From NCBI GenBank assembly GCA_039817415.1, contig JBCBVV010000013.1:1-64000 (forward strand): a stretch of 64,000 bases of DNA. Direction: 5' to 3'. The DNA comes from JALEFZ01 sp039817415. Its GTDB lineage: Bacteria > Bacteroidota > Bacteroidia > J057. Position numbers and translations under genes: made by a program. This document shows positions 35,354 through 44,802 of the stretch, piece by piece. The notes beneath the pieces are model-generated. The model was given only the letters and a program-made list of their open reading frames with translations, had not been told where the DNA came from and did not search any database. Position 1 is the first letter of the stretch. Each line of letters begins with the position of its first letter.

Positions 35354-36586
35354 ATGAATATATCCAACCGCATTGCCCGGAGATATTTATTCTCCAAAAA
35401 ATCATCCAATTCGATTAACATCATCATTTGGGTCAGTATCCTAGGAATTGCCTTTGGGACTGCTGCCCTGATCTTGGTATTGTCTGTATTTAATGGCCTG
35501 ACGGGTTTTATTGAGGACCTATTCGCCGCCATTGATCCAGATGTGAAAATTGTAGCAGCGGAAGGAAAGTTTTTTGCTTCTTCAGATTCTTTATACAGCG
35601 ATCTGGCTAATGATCCTGATATCGTATCCGTTACTCGGACACTAGAGGATAGAGTTTGGTTGGAGTATGTCGATAATCAATCCCTAGCCGTTTTGAAGGG
35701 AATTGAAGAAGATTTCAACGATGTCAATCCCTTAGACACCTTCATTTACAGAGGGAGATTTACCTCTATCCCTAGAAATGGAACCAACCAAGTAGTACTT
35801 GGTAGCATCGTTGCCTCACGGCTCAATGCGGATATTGAAAATGAACGGGAGGCCATCAATCTTTTCTATGTCCCAAGCGATGTGAAAGGATTTGAAATGG
35901 CGAGTGTTATTGCTCCTGAGCCTATTTTCCCCTCAGGCTACTTTGATGTTCAAAAGGAGTACAATGAAAAATTTGTTTTTGGAGACCTGAATTTTGTGAG
36001 GGATGTTTTTAGGGCAGAAAACAAGATATCAGCCTACGAAATCAAACTCAAAGACCTTCGCAAAGCCGATGTAGTCGCAAAAAGGTTAAGAGACAAACTG
36101 GGTTCGTCCTATGAGGTGTTGACCTGGTATGAACAACATAAGACCCTCTACAGGGTCATGAAGAATGAGAAATATATTTCCTATCTCATTCTGGTGTTAA
36201 TGAATGCATTGACGGCGATTAACATTGTGGGAAGCCTTTCCATGATAGTCTTGGAAAAAAGCAGAGATATCTCCGTGTTAAAATCCCTTGGTGCCAGTCC
36301 AGGTTTTATTCGAAAAACCTTTTTAAGAACGGGCATGTGGGTAGGTGCCCTAGGTGGAGGAATAGGCGTGTGTATTGCGCTAGTATTAGGATTGGGGCAA
36401 AAGTACCTGGGTTTTGTTCAGCTACAAGGTGGAGACAGCTTTAGAGTAAAAGCCTTTCCAATAGAATTGCAATTTGGAGACTTTGCCCTTGTAGGCCTTA
36501 CTGTACTAGTCTTGGCAGCCATTGCTTCTCTTTATCCAAGTTTACAGGCTTCCAAAGTTCAAATCGTAGAGGGCTTGCGTTCTTAA
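35354..36586 (+). CDS. LolC/LolE-like FtsX-family permease
   Basis: An inner-membrane permease of lipoprotein-releasing type. It has an N-terminal membrane segment (WVSILGIAFGTAALILVLSV), a large periplasmic (MacB_PCD) domain, and three C-terminal segments with LMNALTAINIVGSLSMIVLEKSRDISVLKSLGAS, the FtsX signature. It probably partners an ATPase like LolD (not here) to release lipoproteins to the LolA chaperone. Its length of 410 aa is usual. It follows rbfA by 3 bases and ends 15 bases before the convergent FG-GAP gene. Confidence 0.88.
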   Translation: MNISNRIARRYLFSKKSSNSINIIIWVSILGIAFGTAALILVLSVFNGLTGFIEDLFAAIDPDVKIVAAEGKFFASSDSLYSDLANDPDIVSVTRTLEDRVWLEYVDNQSLAVLKGIEEDFNDVNPLDTFIYRGRFTSIPRNGTNQVVLGSIVASRLNADIENEREAINLFYVPSDVKGFEMASVIAPEPIFPSGYFDVQKEYNEKFVFGDLNFVRDVFRAENKISAYEIKLKDLRKADVVAKRLRDKLGSSYEVLTWYEQHKTLYRVMKNEKYISYLILVLMNALTAINIVGSLSMIVLEKSRDISVLKSLGASPGFIRKTFLRTGMWVGALGGGIGVCIALVLGLGQKYLGFVQLQGGDSFRVKAFPIELQFGDFALVGLTVLVLAAIASLYPSLQASKVQIVEGLRS

Positions 36587-36601
36587 TTTTTGGAGAAATA
36601 A

Positions 36602-38110
36602 TTATTGGCTAAGGGTATTTTGTAGGATCAGGATACTTTCTCCTGGATTTGCTTTCCCCTTTTGCTTCAGAATATCAAAAGCTCCTAGTACAATATCCTC
36701 ATCTCCGTCTTCGTCAATGTCCCCAGCTTCCATGACCATCCAATTGTGTTTGGCTAACAGGCTGTGTGTATAAGAGGTAAAACTAAAGTCCTCTGTGCCC
36801 TGATTTTCTAGGTATACGAATCCTTCCTCAGGGCTATTTTTCCAGTCTGGAAAGAATGACATGACGGCAAAGTCCAAATCTCCATCTTGGTCAAAATCCT
36901 TTGAAATAACCCTAGTAGAACCATGAATAGGGTAAAACCATGCCTCCTCAAATTGATTGTTGCCCTTATTCAGGAATAATCTGATCCCATGGAATTCTTT
37001 TAGCCGTATAGAGTAATCGCCATTGTCTCCATTAACCATGACGATATCTTGATGTCCATCTTGATTGAAGTCCACTAACTCAAACCAGCTAGATCCATGT
37101 CCAGGGCCAAATTTCAAGACCTCTTCCATTCGAAATTTGAGCTCTTCTTCCTGATAGAATATCCTAACCCCTTCCCATGCTTGAGAGAAAAGGGCAACAA
37201 TATCCTTTTTGCCATCCTGATTCATGTCCTTCACCTCTACTTTGATTGAACCGGGTAGGGAAAGAAGAGATTTTTTATGATAGCCAGTATCGGTTTGAGT
37301 AAGTAGGCTGAGTTGCCCAGTGTGGAAACCAAATTCGCAGATCAATAATTCTTCTTTACCATTGTCATTCAAATCCTCAGGGTGGATATATACAGGTCTG
37401 TGTAGATCGTTTAAAATAAGGCTAGTTTCTCCCTTTTCCTGCAAATAGAGTGTTCCACAAGCGTTTTCACTGGGATTCATGATGCCAAATTCTGTAAGCC
37501 AACGTCCATCTTTTCCTTTAGCAATGGAGGAAACAGGAGAGCGAAAACTGCGAGATGAACTACTTGAATCGCTTTCAAGGATGCTGCCTTTGAAGGTGCC
37601 AATGAGGGGGAAGGCTTTTTCCTGAAAGGAGATGCAGGTTACTCCTGCTGCCTCTTCTGCTGCGCTTCCTGATACATAGTTTGGCCTAAACTGAGCCAAT
37701 TCCTTATTTCTACCGCTACGTGAAGGAATTTCAATCGTATCTGGAGCTATTCTGAGGATATAATGGTATACCTTTTCCCATTCGTCTAGATTCACAGTCG
37801 GCTGGGGAGGATACACATTGGCCTTTTTTATATGATAGTTTTCTTGATAGGAAAATTTATAAGGATTGTAGTCATCAATGCTAAAGCCTGTTCTGGCTGC
37901 CATTTCCGGCAAGACTGACTGTCTCCAAACAGATTTCGATAAGCTTTTTGGGTCAGGTAGTAGGTGGCAGCTTTGGCATTGACGTTGGAAAGCCTCTATG
38001 TTAGCTTGTTCACTGGAAGAAATTGGGAGCCTTCCCGTGATACCCAGTCCCAGAAGAACCAGGAAGCCCAACATTCCAAAAATGAGTAGAGGGGTGCGTA
38101 AAGACTTCAT
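36602..38110 (-). CDS. FG-GAP (VCBS) repeat protein with a c-type haem motif
   Basis: An N-terminal membrane segment (about 6-25) is followed directly by CQSCH (45-49), a c-type haem attachment motif, and a short cytochrome-like region to about residue 135. The rest carries calcium-loop FG-GAP/VCBS repeats with DxDxDG-like patterns (FNQDGHQDIVMV, DFDQDGDLDFAVMS, DIDEDGDEDIVLGAF). It should be exported with its repeat domain in the periplasm or outside. The role (electron transfer or a haem-bearing adhesin) is unknown. It is a single gene. Confidence 0.8.
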   Translation of the reverse strand: MKSLRTPLLIFGMLGFLVLLGLGITGRLPISSSEQANIEAFQRQCQSCHLLPDPKSLSKSVWRQSVLPEMAARTGFSIDDYNPYKFSYQENYHIKKANVYPPQPTVNLDEWEKVYHYILRIAPDTIEIPSRSGRNKELAQFRPNYVSGSAAEEAAGVTCISFQEKAFPLIGTFKGSILESDSSSSSRSFRSPVSSIAKGKDGRWLTEFGIMNPSENACGTLYLQEKGETSLILNDLHRPVYIHPEDLNDNGKEELLICEFGFHTGQLSLLTQTDTGYHKKSLLSLPGSIKVEVKDMNQDGKKDIVALFSQAWEGVRIFYQEEELKFRMEEVLKFGPGHGSSWFELVDFNQDGHQDIVMVNGDNGDYSIRLKEFHGIRLFLNKGNNQFEEAWFYPIHGSTRVISKDFDQDGDLDFAVMSFFPDWKNSPEEGFVYLENQGTEDFSFTSYTHSLLAKHNWMVMEAGDIDEDGDEDIVLGAFDILKQKGKANPGESILILQNTLSQ

Positions 38111-38188
38111 AGTTCAGGCTTAGCATATAGATAAATTCCAGCTTCTATGGCTGTTTTACGAATAGATAACCTCATGATGGCCGTTTGG

Positions 38189-39025
38189 TTACGAATTCAC
38201 CTTTTGGGCTTCTCCTTCTGATTGAGCTTTAATGGTGGGTAGGTTTCTTGTATAAATCATCTCAGGTATAATGGGCAAAATCTTATGGAAGAATTTTAGG
38301 GCCTTTCCCATTAAACTTAAGGTAACAGTCTTTTTTCTCCTGTGGATGAGTCTTTCGATGATGGCAGCTACTTCTTCAGGCGTCTGTTTTTTGATTCCTC
38401 GACGATTTTTGAGGTAAATGCGTTCTCCATTTGCATCTAGGATGATTTTTTGAGGATCATTTTCAGTGAAGCCCACATAAGCCAATCCGACATGAACGCC
38501 TGCCTCCTTGGTTTCTATTCGGAGAGATTCTGAAAAGGCTGTTAATGCTTTTTTAGAACTGCTGTAGATAGAATTATAAGGTAAACCATGGAGCGAGGCT
38601 ATACTGGAGATGAATACAATACTCCCTTTGGTTTGTTTGATGGCAGCAAGGGAGGCCTTGGCAGGGTAAATGGATCCAAGTACATTGACACGCAATACCT
38701 TATCAAATACCTCTGCAGCCATACCTTCTACGGAGCCTCTCGTGGCAATCCCGGCGTTATTGATCAGGATATCTAGTCTGCCGAATTTGTCTAGGGTGGC
38801 TTGAACCATAGCTTGCACTTCTTCCCAATTGCTAACGTCCGCGGCATAGGAAAGAACACTGATTCCGCTCTCAAGCAATTCTTTTTCGGTACTTTCAAGC
38901 TTGGATTGCGTTCTGGCATTGATGACAACATCTGCCCCTTCTCGTCCAAAATGGTAGGCCATTGCCTTTCCAATTCCCATACTTGAACCCGTGATGAGAA
39001 CGACTTTCCCTTCGTACTTCTTCAT
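38189..39025 (-). CDS. Short-chain dehydrogenase/reductase
   Basis: A classical SDR: cofactor motif GSSMGIGK (about 13-20), NNAG in the third strand region, Ser in FISSIAS and the catalytic YSSSKKA. It is an NAD(P)(H) oxidoreductase; the substrate is not readable. At 278 aa it has a C-terminal extension rich in basic and hydrophobic residues (ALKFFHKILPIIPEMIY), possibly membrane-associated. It ends far from the FG-GAP gene and is separated from the upstream epimerase by one base, so the two are co-transcribed. Confidence 0.9.
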   Translation of the reverse strand: MKKYEGKVVLITGSSMGIGKAMAYHFGREGADVVINARTQSKLESTEKELLESGISVLSYAADVSNWEEVQAMVQATLDKFGRLDILINNAGIATRGSVEGMAAEVFDKVLRVNVLGSIYPAKASLAAIKQTKGSIVFISSIASLHGLPYNSIYSSSKKALTAFSESLRIETKEAGVHVGLAYVGFTENDPQKIILDANGERIYLKNRRGIKKQTPEEVAAIIERLIHRRKKTVTLSLMGKALKFFHKILPIIPEMIYTRNLPTIKAQSEGEAQKVNS

Positions 39026-39026
39026 G

Positions 39027-40016
39027 TTACTTCAGATATCCGTTATCATCAAACCATTGAAATGCTTCTTTGATCCCTACCTCGATAGGAGTTTGAGGCA
39101 AATCCAACTCTTTTTTGGCTTTTTCAGGCGAGAAATAATGGCCATCGCAGGAAATCCAAGCCATTTCGTAGGAGAGGGTAGGAGTAGTTTTGGTAATGTT
39201 TCCAATGAGTGAACCCATTCTCCCTACCAATTTAATCAAGCCTCCAGGAGCTGCAAATGAAGGCATGGGCTTACCTACTATTCTTGATATAATTTCGAAA
39301 GCCTCTTTGAAGCTAAGGTTCTCATGTCCTAGGATATATGATTCTCCTATCTTACCCATGGTCAAAGCGTTGGCTATTCCTATGGCAACATCTTTTACAT
39401 ATACCCAGTTTTTTCCACCTGGGCTGAATCCGGGTGTTTTGCCTTCATATACACCTAGAATGATTTGACCCGCGTTTGGCTTGGTGTCGTAAGGGCCGAT
39501 CATAAAGGTCGGGTTAACAATAACAGCTTGTAGGCCTTTTTCCTTGACCGCTTCCTCTACCCGAATTTGACCCTCCCTTTTTGTATCGATATAATCTAGG
39601 CCGTATTTGGCGGATTTGTATGGGGTGCCTTCATCGCCAGGTTGGCTTTTCTCCCCGAACCCGAAGGAGCTGGCACTGCCTACATGAACCAATCGCTTGA
39701 CTTGATGCTTAAGGCAAAGCTCAATGATGTTTTCAGTTCCTTCTACATTGATTTTATGAAAAATTGGATCTTGAGATGGCCAAACATTGGTAATGGCGGC
39801 TACGTGGATTACGTATTCACAACCCTCCATGGCCTTATCCATACTTTCCTTGTCTAGTAGATCCCCTTCAAATTGTTCTATATCAAGTCCTTCTAGGGTG
39901 GGGCTTTGTCTTCCCTTTTGAATCAAAGCTCTGATTTCATAATTCCTAGAAAGGAGCTCTCTTACCAAATTTGAGCCCAGCATTCCGTCTGCGCCAGTAA
40001 CAAATATTTTCGCCAT
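39027..40016 (-). CDS. NAD-dependent epimerase/dehydratase (extended SDR)
   Basis: Extended SDR with GADGMLGSNLV (cofactor loop), VHVAAITNVWP, and a YIDTKREGQ segment containing the catalytic Tyr-x3-Lys. Its best relation seems to be with dihydroflavonol-4-reductase-like or 3-beta-hydroxysteroid-like proteins rather than sugar epimerases, but I cannot settle this. At 329 aa it is complete. Its stop is one base upstream of the SDR start, so the pair forms an operon. Confidence 0.88.
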   Translation of the reverse strand: MAKIFVTGADGMLGSNLVRELLSRNYEIRALIQKGRQSPTLEGLDIEQFEGDLLDKESMDKAMEGCEYVIHVAAITNVWPSQDPIFHKINVEGTENIIELCLKHQVKRLVHVGSASSFGFGEKSQPGDEGTPYKSAKYGLDYIDTKREGQIRVEEAVKEKGLQAVIVNPTFMIGPYDTKPNAGQIILGVYEGKTPGFSPGGKNWVYVKDVAIGIANALTMGKIGESYILGHENLSFKEAFEIISRIVGKPMPSFAAPGGLIKLVGRMGSLIGNITKTTPTLSYEMAWISCDGHYFSPEKAKKELDLPQTPIEVGIKEAFQWFDDNGYLK

Positions 40017-40048
40017 GTGAAGCTATCAGATTTAGGGCTACAATTTTA

Positions 40049-40056
40049 CAAAAATA
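40049..40056 (-). promoter_or_regulatory. Candidate -7 promoter element for the epimerase-SDR pair
   Basis: On the minus strand TATTTTTG matches TAnnTTTG. It lies 33 bases upstream of the epimerase start. The -33 position has no clear TTTG. Confidence 0.3.
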
Positions 40057-40201
40057 AACTCCCCCTTGAAAACCCTTCACCACCTAAGCGTTATCTATCA
40101 TCAATGGGAGGCCCATGATAATTGTCATTATGTAGTTATAGAACTTTCAGAAAATAATGAACGTTTAGGTATGTAAAATCAATCATATAAGCTTTTGTCC
40201 T

Positions 40202-40615
40202 ATGAAATCATTTGCTAGAACCCTTTACGTTATGTTGGGCATTGTAACTCCAATTCTAATTGGCAGCCTACACTTATACAGCCATTATATCGATTTAGTC
40301 ATTCCTGAAGTCCAAGAAGGAATAACGATGGAAGTTCAAGTATTAGGACATCCTTCCCCTTCTTTTGCCATTTGGGGGTTGATGAGCTTCGTAATGGGTT
40401 TATTGATCATATTATTGGGACTCAATAATTATATTCAGTTCAGCTCTCTTTCCAAAGAAGAAATGCCTAAAACATTCATGTTTGTCATCATGATTATTTT
40501 TCTATTGGGGGTGGTGTATGCGGGATGGGAGTTTCAATCTATGCCTCACTTTTATGCAGGTTTGGTAGGCACAATTGGAATGTTTATAGGATTGGGGATT
40601 AGGTTAGGAGGATAG
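40202..40615 (+). CDS. Small integral membrane protein, unknown function
   Basis: 137 residues with about four membrane segments: near 8-29, 57-76, 90-108 and 117-135. There is no family I recognise. It begins 185 bases after the divergent epimerase start and its 3' end lies 4 bases from the convergent response-regulator gene. An envelope role is inferred from hydrophobicity only. Confidence 0.7.
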   Translation: MKSFARTLYVMLGIVTPILIGSLHLYSHYIDLVIPEVQEGITMEVQVLGHPSPSFAIWGLMSFVMGLLIILLGLNNYIQFSSLSKEEMPKTFMFVIMIIFLLGVVYAGWEFQSMPHFYAGLVGTIGMFIGLGIRLGG

Positions 40616-40619
40616 TTGG

Positions 40620-41258
40620 CTAGTTTTCTGAAATCAAGGAAGTTTTGATGGCATATAGAATGACCTCGGTAGCTCGGGTAACGCCTAGCTTCTTCATGAT
40701 GTTTTTACGATGGGTGTAGATGGTATGTACACTCAGGGAAAGCTCATCTGCCATTTCTTGCGTCCCCCTTCCCTCGGCCATTAACCTAACTACCTCAATT
40801 TCTCTTTCGGTTAGGTTAGTAGGTTCGCAGGTAGGGCTCTGGTTTCTATCTAGTATGATATCTAGGACCTTTCCACAAAAGAATTTTTCCTTTCTGGTAG
40901 ATGCATTAATGGCAGAAATGATTTCAGACTTATCACATTCTTTTAGAAGAAAGCCTGTTACACCCATTTCCAATACCGTCAAAACCTCATCTTTCTTGAT
41001 ATCTGAGCTTATGACAAGGAATTTTGTGTTAGGATGATTTTTGGAAACGAAGGCGATATCCTCTACGGTAAAATTACCTGGGGCGTTATAGTCTATGACT
41101 AGCAGGTCGGGCTTATGAACTTTAATTTTGGCTCGCATCTCTTCCGATCTCCCCGCCTCGCCAACAAGCTTCATATTAGGATACGCCTCAATGACAGACT
41201 TTATTCCCTCCCGTACGAGGAAGGCAGCATCTGCTACAAATATGTTTACTGGCACCAT
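40620..41258 (-). CDS. NarL/LuxR-type response regulator, atypical receiver
   Basis: A receiver domain (1-~120) is joined to a LuxR-type helix-turn-helix (LTEREIEVVRLMAEGRGTQEMADELSLS). The likely phosphoacceptor is the Asp in LLVIDYNAPG; the conserved Lys is in GFLLKEC. The usual acidic pair reads DAA (VADAAFLVREG) instead of DDH, so one magnesium ligand is missing. It may be weakly or never phosphorylated, or act independently of a kinase. No histidine kinase gene is adjacent. It is 212 aa. It converges with the small membrane protein gene. Confidence 0.88.
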   Translation of the reverse strand: MVPVNIFVADAAFLVREGIKSVIEAYPNMKLVGEAGRSEEMRAKIKVHKPDLLVIDYNAPGNFTVEDIAFVSKNHPNTKFLVISSDIKKDEVLTVLEMGVTGFLLKECDKSEIISAINASTRKEKFFCGKVLDIILDRNQSPTCEPTNLTEREIEVVRLMAEGRGTQEMADELSLSVHTIYTHRKNIMKKLGVTRATEVILYAIKTSLISEN

Positions 41259-41495
41259 CCTTTAGAATTGATATACGATTTATTCAATTTTATAAGTTAT
41301 TTAGATTTATTCCAAATAAAATGTAGCCTAAAATCAACTCTTGTCATGGAAGTTATCCTTAAGCTAATTCTTGTCATAAATTAAGCAATATCAATCTGCT
41401 CAATTTTCCTGCCATAAGCTTTGAGGAAGCAAATGAAAGAGCGCTTACCAAAAGGCGAAATGGTATCAGCTAGGTAAGTGATTTATGTAATTTCA

Positions 41496-41526
41496 TTTTT
41501 TGAAAAGTACGCAAGTTTGTACCTTG
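41496..41526 (+). promoter_or_regulatory. Candidate promoter of the SprB-repeat gene
   Basis: TTTTTTG (41496-41502) and TACCTTG (41520-41526) are separated by 17 bases, similar to the Bacteroidota pattern. The start codon is 20 bases after the -7 element. A GGAGGT stretch (41528-41533) precedes the ATG by 12 bases, an unusually strong SD-like sequence for this group. Confidence 0.4.
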
Positions 41527-41545
41527 TGGAGGTAAAATTACAACT

Positions 41546-43555
41546 ATGTTGACACGTCAGTTTTTTATCCTCTGTCTTGGGGTATTTTTATGCATGCAGT
41601 TTGCCTTTGGCCAAGGTCCTCTTACGATCTCTGTCATTGATGAAGTTGACGCAAGCTGTACAGGCCTAGCTGATGGTTTTGCGAGGGTTCAAGGAATGGG
41701 AGGAACCCCTCCTTATGCGATTGACCTCAACTTCTCGGGTCAATTTACCCAAAACAATTCTTTCTCCGATCTTCCAGCAGGTACACACACCATTAGAATG
41801 ATTGACAACGGAGGGAATTCCACAACGACAACAGTGAATATTGGAGAGCCACTTCCTCTTGAAGTCCAGTTGCTTGTTACAGATGCGACTTGCAGTGGAG
41901 GAAGTGATGGTGCCATTACCATGCCCACTACAGGAGGCAATGGCAACTTTTCCTATTATATGAATGGAAGCCCTATTGCTGAGGATTCCATTTTCGAAAA
42001 TTTATCCGCGGGTTTTTACGAGTTTGTCATTGAGGATATCCTTGGATGTCAGCTTGATACCTCACTCTTTGTTAATGCTAGGGCACCTATTGACGGATTT
42101 TTTGAACAAGTCAGAGATGTCGATTGTCAAGGGAATCAGAATGGTAGTTTTAGAGTGAATGTGAATGGAGGATGGGGAGATTATCGTTATTCAGTTAATG
42201 GGCAGGCATTTCAGGCTTCTCCTGTTTTTCAGAGTCTCAATGGAGGAAATTATCAAGTAGCTATTGTGGATAGTAATGGTTGTACGCATCAAATGTCCAT
42301 AGAGATTGAGGAACCTGATCAGTTGGTTCTCCAAACAGATGTTGTGAATGTAGATTGTTATGAAGGAAGTACAGGTTCGCTAAGTTTTACGGGTAAAGGA
42401 GGGGTACTACCTTACGCATATGCAGTAAATGGGGGAAATTTTAGTTTTGAGAGTCTACGAGATCGCCTGAGTGCTGGTTTGTACAAGGTACAGGCCAAAG
42501 ACGGAAATGGCTGTTTAACTGCTGTGGAAACATACGAGATTGATCAAGGGGAGGAGTTCCTAATTGGTATTCAGACTATAGATGTAGTTTGTAAAGAAGC
42601 TGAGACTGGGGAAGCCCAACTTAGCATAACGGGTGGACTTGCTCCTTATCAAATAAGTTGGAATGGAGAAGCCCCCAATAATGATTTATCAAGGACAAAT
42701 TTACCTGCGGGACTACATTTTGTGTCCGTAACTGATCAATTTGGATGTGAGCAAATTGAGTTTTTTACCATAGATGAACCTGCAGATGGAATGGAGATAA
42801 TGCTAGCAGAGGCTCAAGCATCTACATGTGGCCAGGACAATGGGATATTAGAAATTAGTACCAATCCGGCTGTGGGTCCCTATACCTATACGTGGACGGG
42901 CTTGCCACAAGAAACGGGACCAAGGATTGTAAATGTTGCTGGAGGGCTTTACGAAGTATCGGTAGAGAACGCAGCTGGATGTTTGAGTACTTTCTCGTAT
43001 GAGTTAGAAGAAAATAAATCTGTAGAAGCGAGAATCGGTGCCAATCCACAGATTAAATCATTTATGGTTTTGCCTGATGGAAATCTCACTCTCACCAATC
43101 AATCAGTAGGCGCCACATCGTTTTCATGGGACTTTGGTGATGGCTCTGCCGTATCAAACGAGGAAAATCCTGTACACACCTATGATGAAGAAGGTACATT
43201 TACTCTTACATTCATCGCCAGTGATGCTACTGGTACATGTTCAGATACACTTCAAAGAACCTTTAGCGTTATACCTGTAGAAAAACTGGAGGTGGCAGAT
43301 TCATTTACACCAAATGGCGATGGGATAAATGATATTTTCAAGTTAGGCAACCCTAACTTTCAGCAAGTTGATATGGTCATTGTGGATAGGTGGGGGAGAC
43401 CTATCAGAAGAATTCTTCCTTCTCAAAGAGGGTGGGATGGAAAGGATAACAAAGGAATTGGTGTCGCAGCAGGGACCTATGCCTACACTGCTCAAGTTCG
43501 CTTTTCGAGTGGAGGATCCACTACCATCAGTGGAACAATTCTACTGCTCAGGTAA
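41546..43555 (+). CDS. SprB-repeat protein with PKD and gliding-motility C-terminal domain
   Basis: A secreted surface protein. A signal peptide (1-22) is followed by repeated SprB-like modules, each with a Cys and a core like DGSITMPTTGGNGNFSY or GGWGDYRYS, about five or six copies over residues 25-490. A PKD domain follows (SFSWDFGDGS, about 523-575). The end is a CHU_C type B sorting domain (ADSFTPNGDGINDIF to the C-terminus). It should be exported by T9SS. SprB-type proteins are motility adhesins, but this 669-residue protein is far smaller than SprB, so that role is a guess. A membrane-protein gene follows. Confidence 0.88.
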   Translation: MLTRQFFILCLGVFLCMQFAFGQGPLTISVIDEVDASCTGLADGFARVQGMGGTPPYAIDLNFSGQFTQNNSFSDLPAGTHTIRMIDNGGNSTTTTVNIGEPLPLEVQLLVTDATCSGGSDGAITMPTTGGNGNFSYYMNGSPIAEDSIFENLSAGFYEFVIEDILGCQLDTSLFVNARAPIDGFFEQVRDVDCQGNQNGSFRVNVNGGWGDYRYSVNGQAFQASPVFQSLNGGNYQVAIVDSNGCTHQMSIEIEEPDQLVLQTDVVNVDCYEGSTGSLSFTGKGGVLPYAYAVNGGNFSFESLRDRLSAGLYKVQAKDGNGCLTAVETYEIDQGEEFLIGIQTIDVVCKEAETGEAQLSITGGLAPYQISWNGEAPNNDLSRTNLPAGLHFVSVTDQFGCEQIEFFTIDEPADGMEIMLAEAQASTCGQDNGILEISTNPAVGPYTYTWTGLPQETGPRIVNVAGGLYEVSVENAAGCLSTFSYELEENKSVEARIGANPQIKSFMVLPDGNLTLTNQSVGATSFSWDFGDGSAVSNEENPVHTYDEEGTFTLTFIASDATGTCSDTLQRTFSVIPVEKLEVADSFTPNGDGINDIFKLGNPNFQQVDMVIVDRWGRPIRRILPSQRGWDGKDNKGIGVAAGTYAYTAQVRFSSGGSTTISGTILLLR

Positions 43556-43625
43556 ATGGAGAAGTGAGAAAGCACGAGTTGAGAAATTTTATGTAATTTG
43601 GCAGCTCGCTGATTTCGAAATAATT

Positions 43626-44126
43626 GTGGAAGAAAATAACAAGGATTTTTTTGAATCTGATCGGCAGTTTGTCCTTACATTATCTACTTATTTACTAGTA
43701 GGTGGACTGATTGTACTTCTAGTCTCTCTTATAGGAAGATTTCTATTACCAGCAGTGTTTGATGGGAACTTTCTCCCTGTGTTTGGTGGCTTTCAGGTTT
43801 TTAGAAAGGAACTTACCATGTTCAATCTGCCTATGGCCATGATGATACTGGGAATAGGGTTGAGGCTGTTTACCTTTTTCGGCTGGCTTACCTGCGTGGT
43901 CATATCTACCATTTTATCCATTGGTTTTGGATACTTGGCCTTTCTTCTTTACACCAGCTTGGAAACTTTAATTGGTCGTGCCAACCAAAGCTCCTTTTCT
44001 TTTGAAGAGTATCCTGTTATCGAGGCAATATCCATTGATGTAATGTTGGCATTAATTTTTGCAGTATTTCTCTTATATATGATATTGCCTTCCACAAGAA
44101 AATTGTACTTCCAACCGCTAAATTGA
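43626..44126 (+). CDS. Integral membrane protein, start uncertain
   Basis: The open frame continues upstream into the SprB gene, but its upstream part is clearly a shadow of that gene. Downstream of the SprB stop there is no in-frame ATG before the first membrane segment. The GTG at 43626 gives a 166-residue protein with three or four membrane segments (about 22-44, 68-88, 92-114 and 139-156). The first ATG at 43818 would cut off the first segment. No family is recognised. It lies 70 bases after the SprB gene and 10 bases before rpe, so it may be co-transcribed. Confidence 0.5.
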   Translation: MEENNKDFFESDRQFVLTLSTYLLVGGLIVLLVSLIGRFLLPAVFDGNFLPVFGGFQVFRKELTMFNLPMAMMILGIGLRLFTFFGWLTCVVISTILSIGFGYLAFLLYTSLETLIGRANQSSFSFEEYPVIEAISIDVMLALIFAVFLLYMILPSTRKLYFQPLN

Positions 44127-44136
44127 ATAATTCTAC

Positions 44137-44802
44137 ATGACTGATTTGTTGGTGGCCCCTTCCATTTTGGCTTCTGATTTTGGAAAGCTGGATAAGGAAA
44201 TCCAAATGCTAAATGAATCCGAAGCTGATTGGGTGCATTGTGATATCATGGATGGACGATTTGTACCTAATATCTCCTTTGGAATTCCTGTTTTGAAGGC
44301 TGTAAAAAAAGTGAGTAAAAAACCGCTCGATGTACATCTTATGATTGTAGAGCCTGAGAAGTATATCACTGCTTTTCGCGATGCCGGAGCCGATATCCTT
44401 ACCGTACATGTAGAGGCAGTCAGCCACCTTGATAGAACGGTTCATGCTATCAAAGAGGCAGGCATGAAGGTAGGATTAGCCCTGAATCCAGCTACCTCTG
44501 TTCACAGTATTCAGTATGTCCTTTCCGAGATTGATTTGGTTCTATTAATGACGGTTAATCCGGGATTTGGGGGACAATCCTTTATTCCCTATGTAAACAA
44601 TAAAATCAAGATGGTTAGAGAATGGGCGGACAGATATAATCCTGCTCTTCGAATTGAAGTTGATGGAGGAATTAACAAGGAAACTTCTGTGGAGGTTGTG
44701 AAGGCTGGTGCGGATACTTTAGTGGCAGGTAGCTATGTTTTCAAGGCTGACAATCCATTTGAGCCTATTTCCTATCTAAAAGGCCTGTCTCGTTTGGTGT
44801 AA
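44137..44802 (+). CDS. rpe: Ribulose-phosphate 3-epimerase
   Basis: It interconverts ribulose 5-phosphate and xylulose 5-phosphate in the pentose phosphate pathway. It is a TIM barrel with LVAPSILASDFGKL, VHCDIMDGRFVPNI, VHLMIVEPEKYI, MTVNPGFGGQSF and VDGGINKETS, all invariant features. The length of 221 aa is usual. It follows the membrane-protein gene by 10 bases. Confidence 0.97.
   Translation: MTDLLVAPSILASDFGKLDKEIQMLNESEADWVHCDIMDGRFVPNISFGIPVLKAVKKVSKKPLDVHLMIVEPEKYITAFRDAGADILTVHVEAVSHLDRTVHAIKEAGMKVGLALNPATSVHSIQYVLSEIDLVLLMTVNPGFGGQSFIPYVNNKIKMVREWADRYNPALRIEVDGGINKETSVEVVKAGADTLVAGSYVFKADNPFEPISYLKGLSRLV

Noticed and set aside
41546..43555. CRISPR-like or tandem DNA repeat in the SprB region
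   Set aside because: The repetition is at protein level (diverged modules), not in the DNA.
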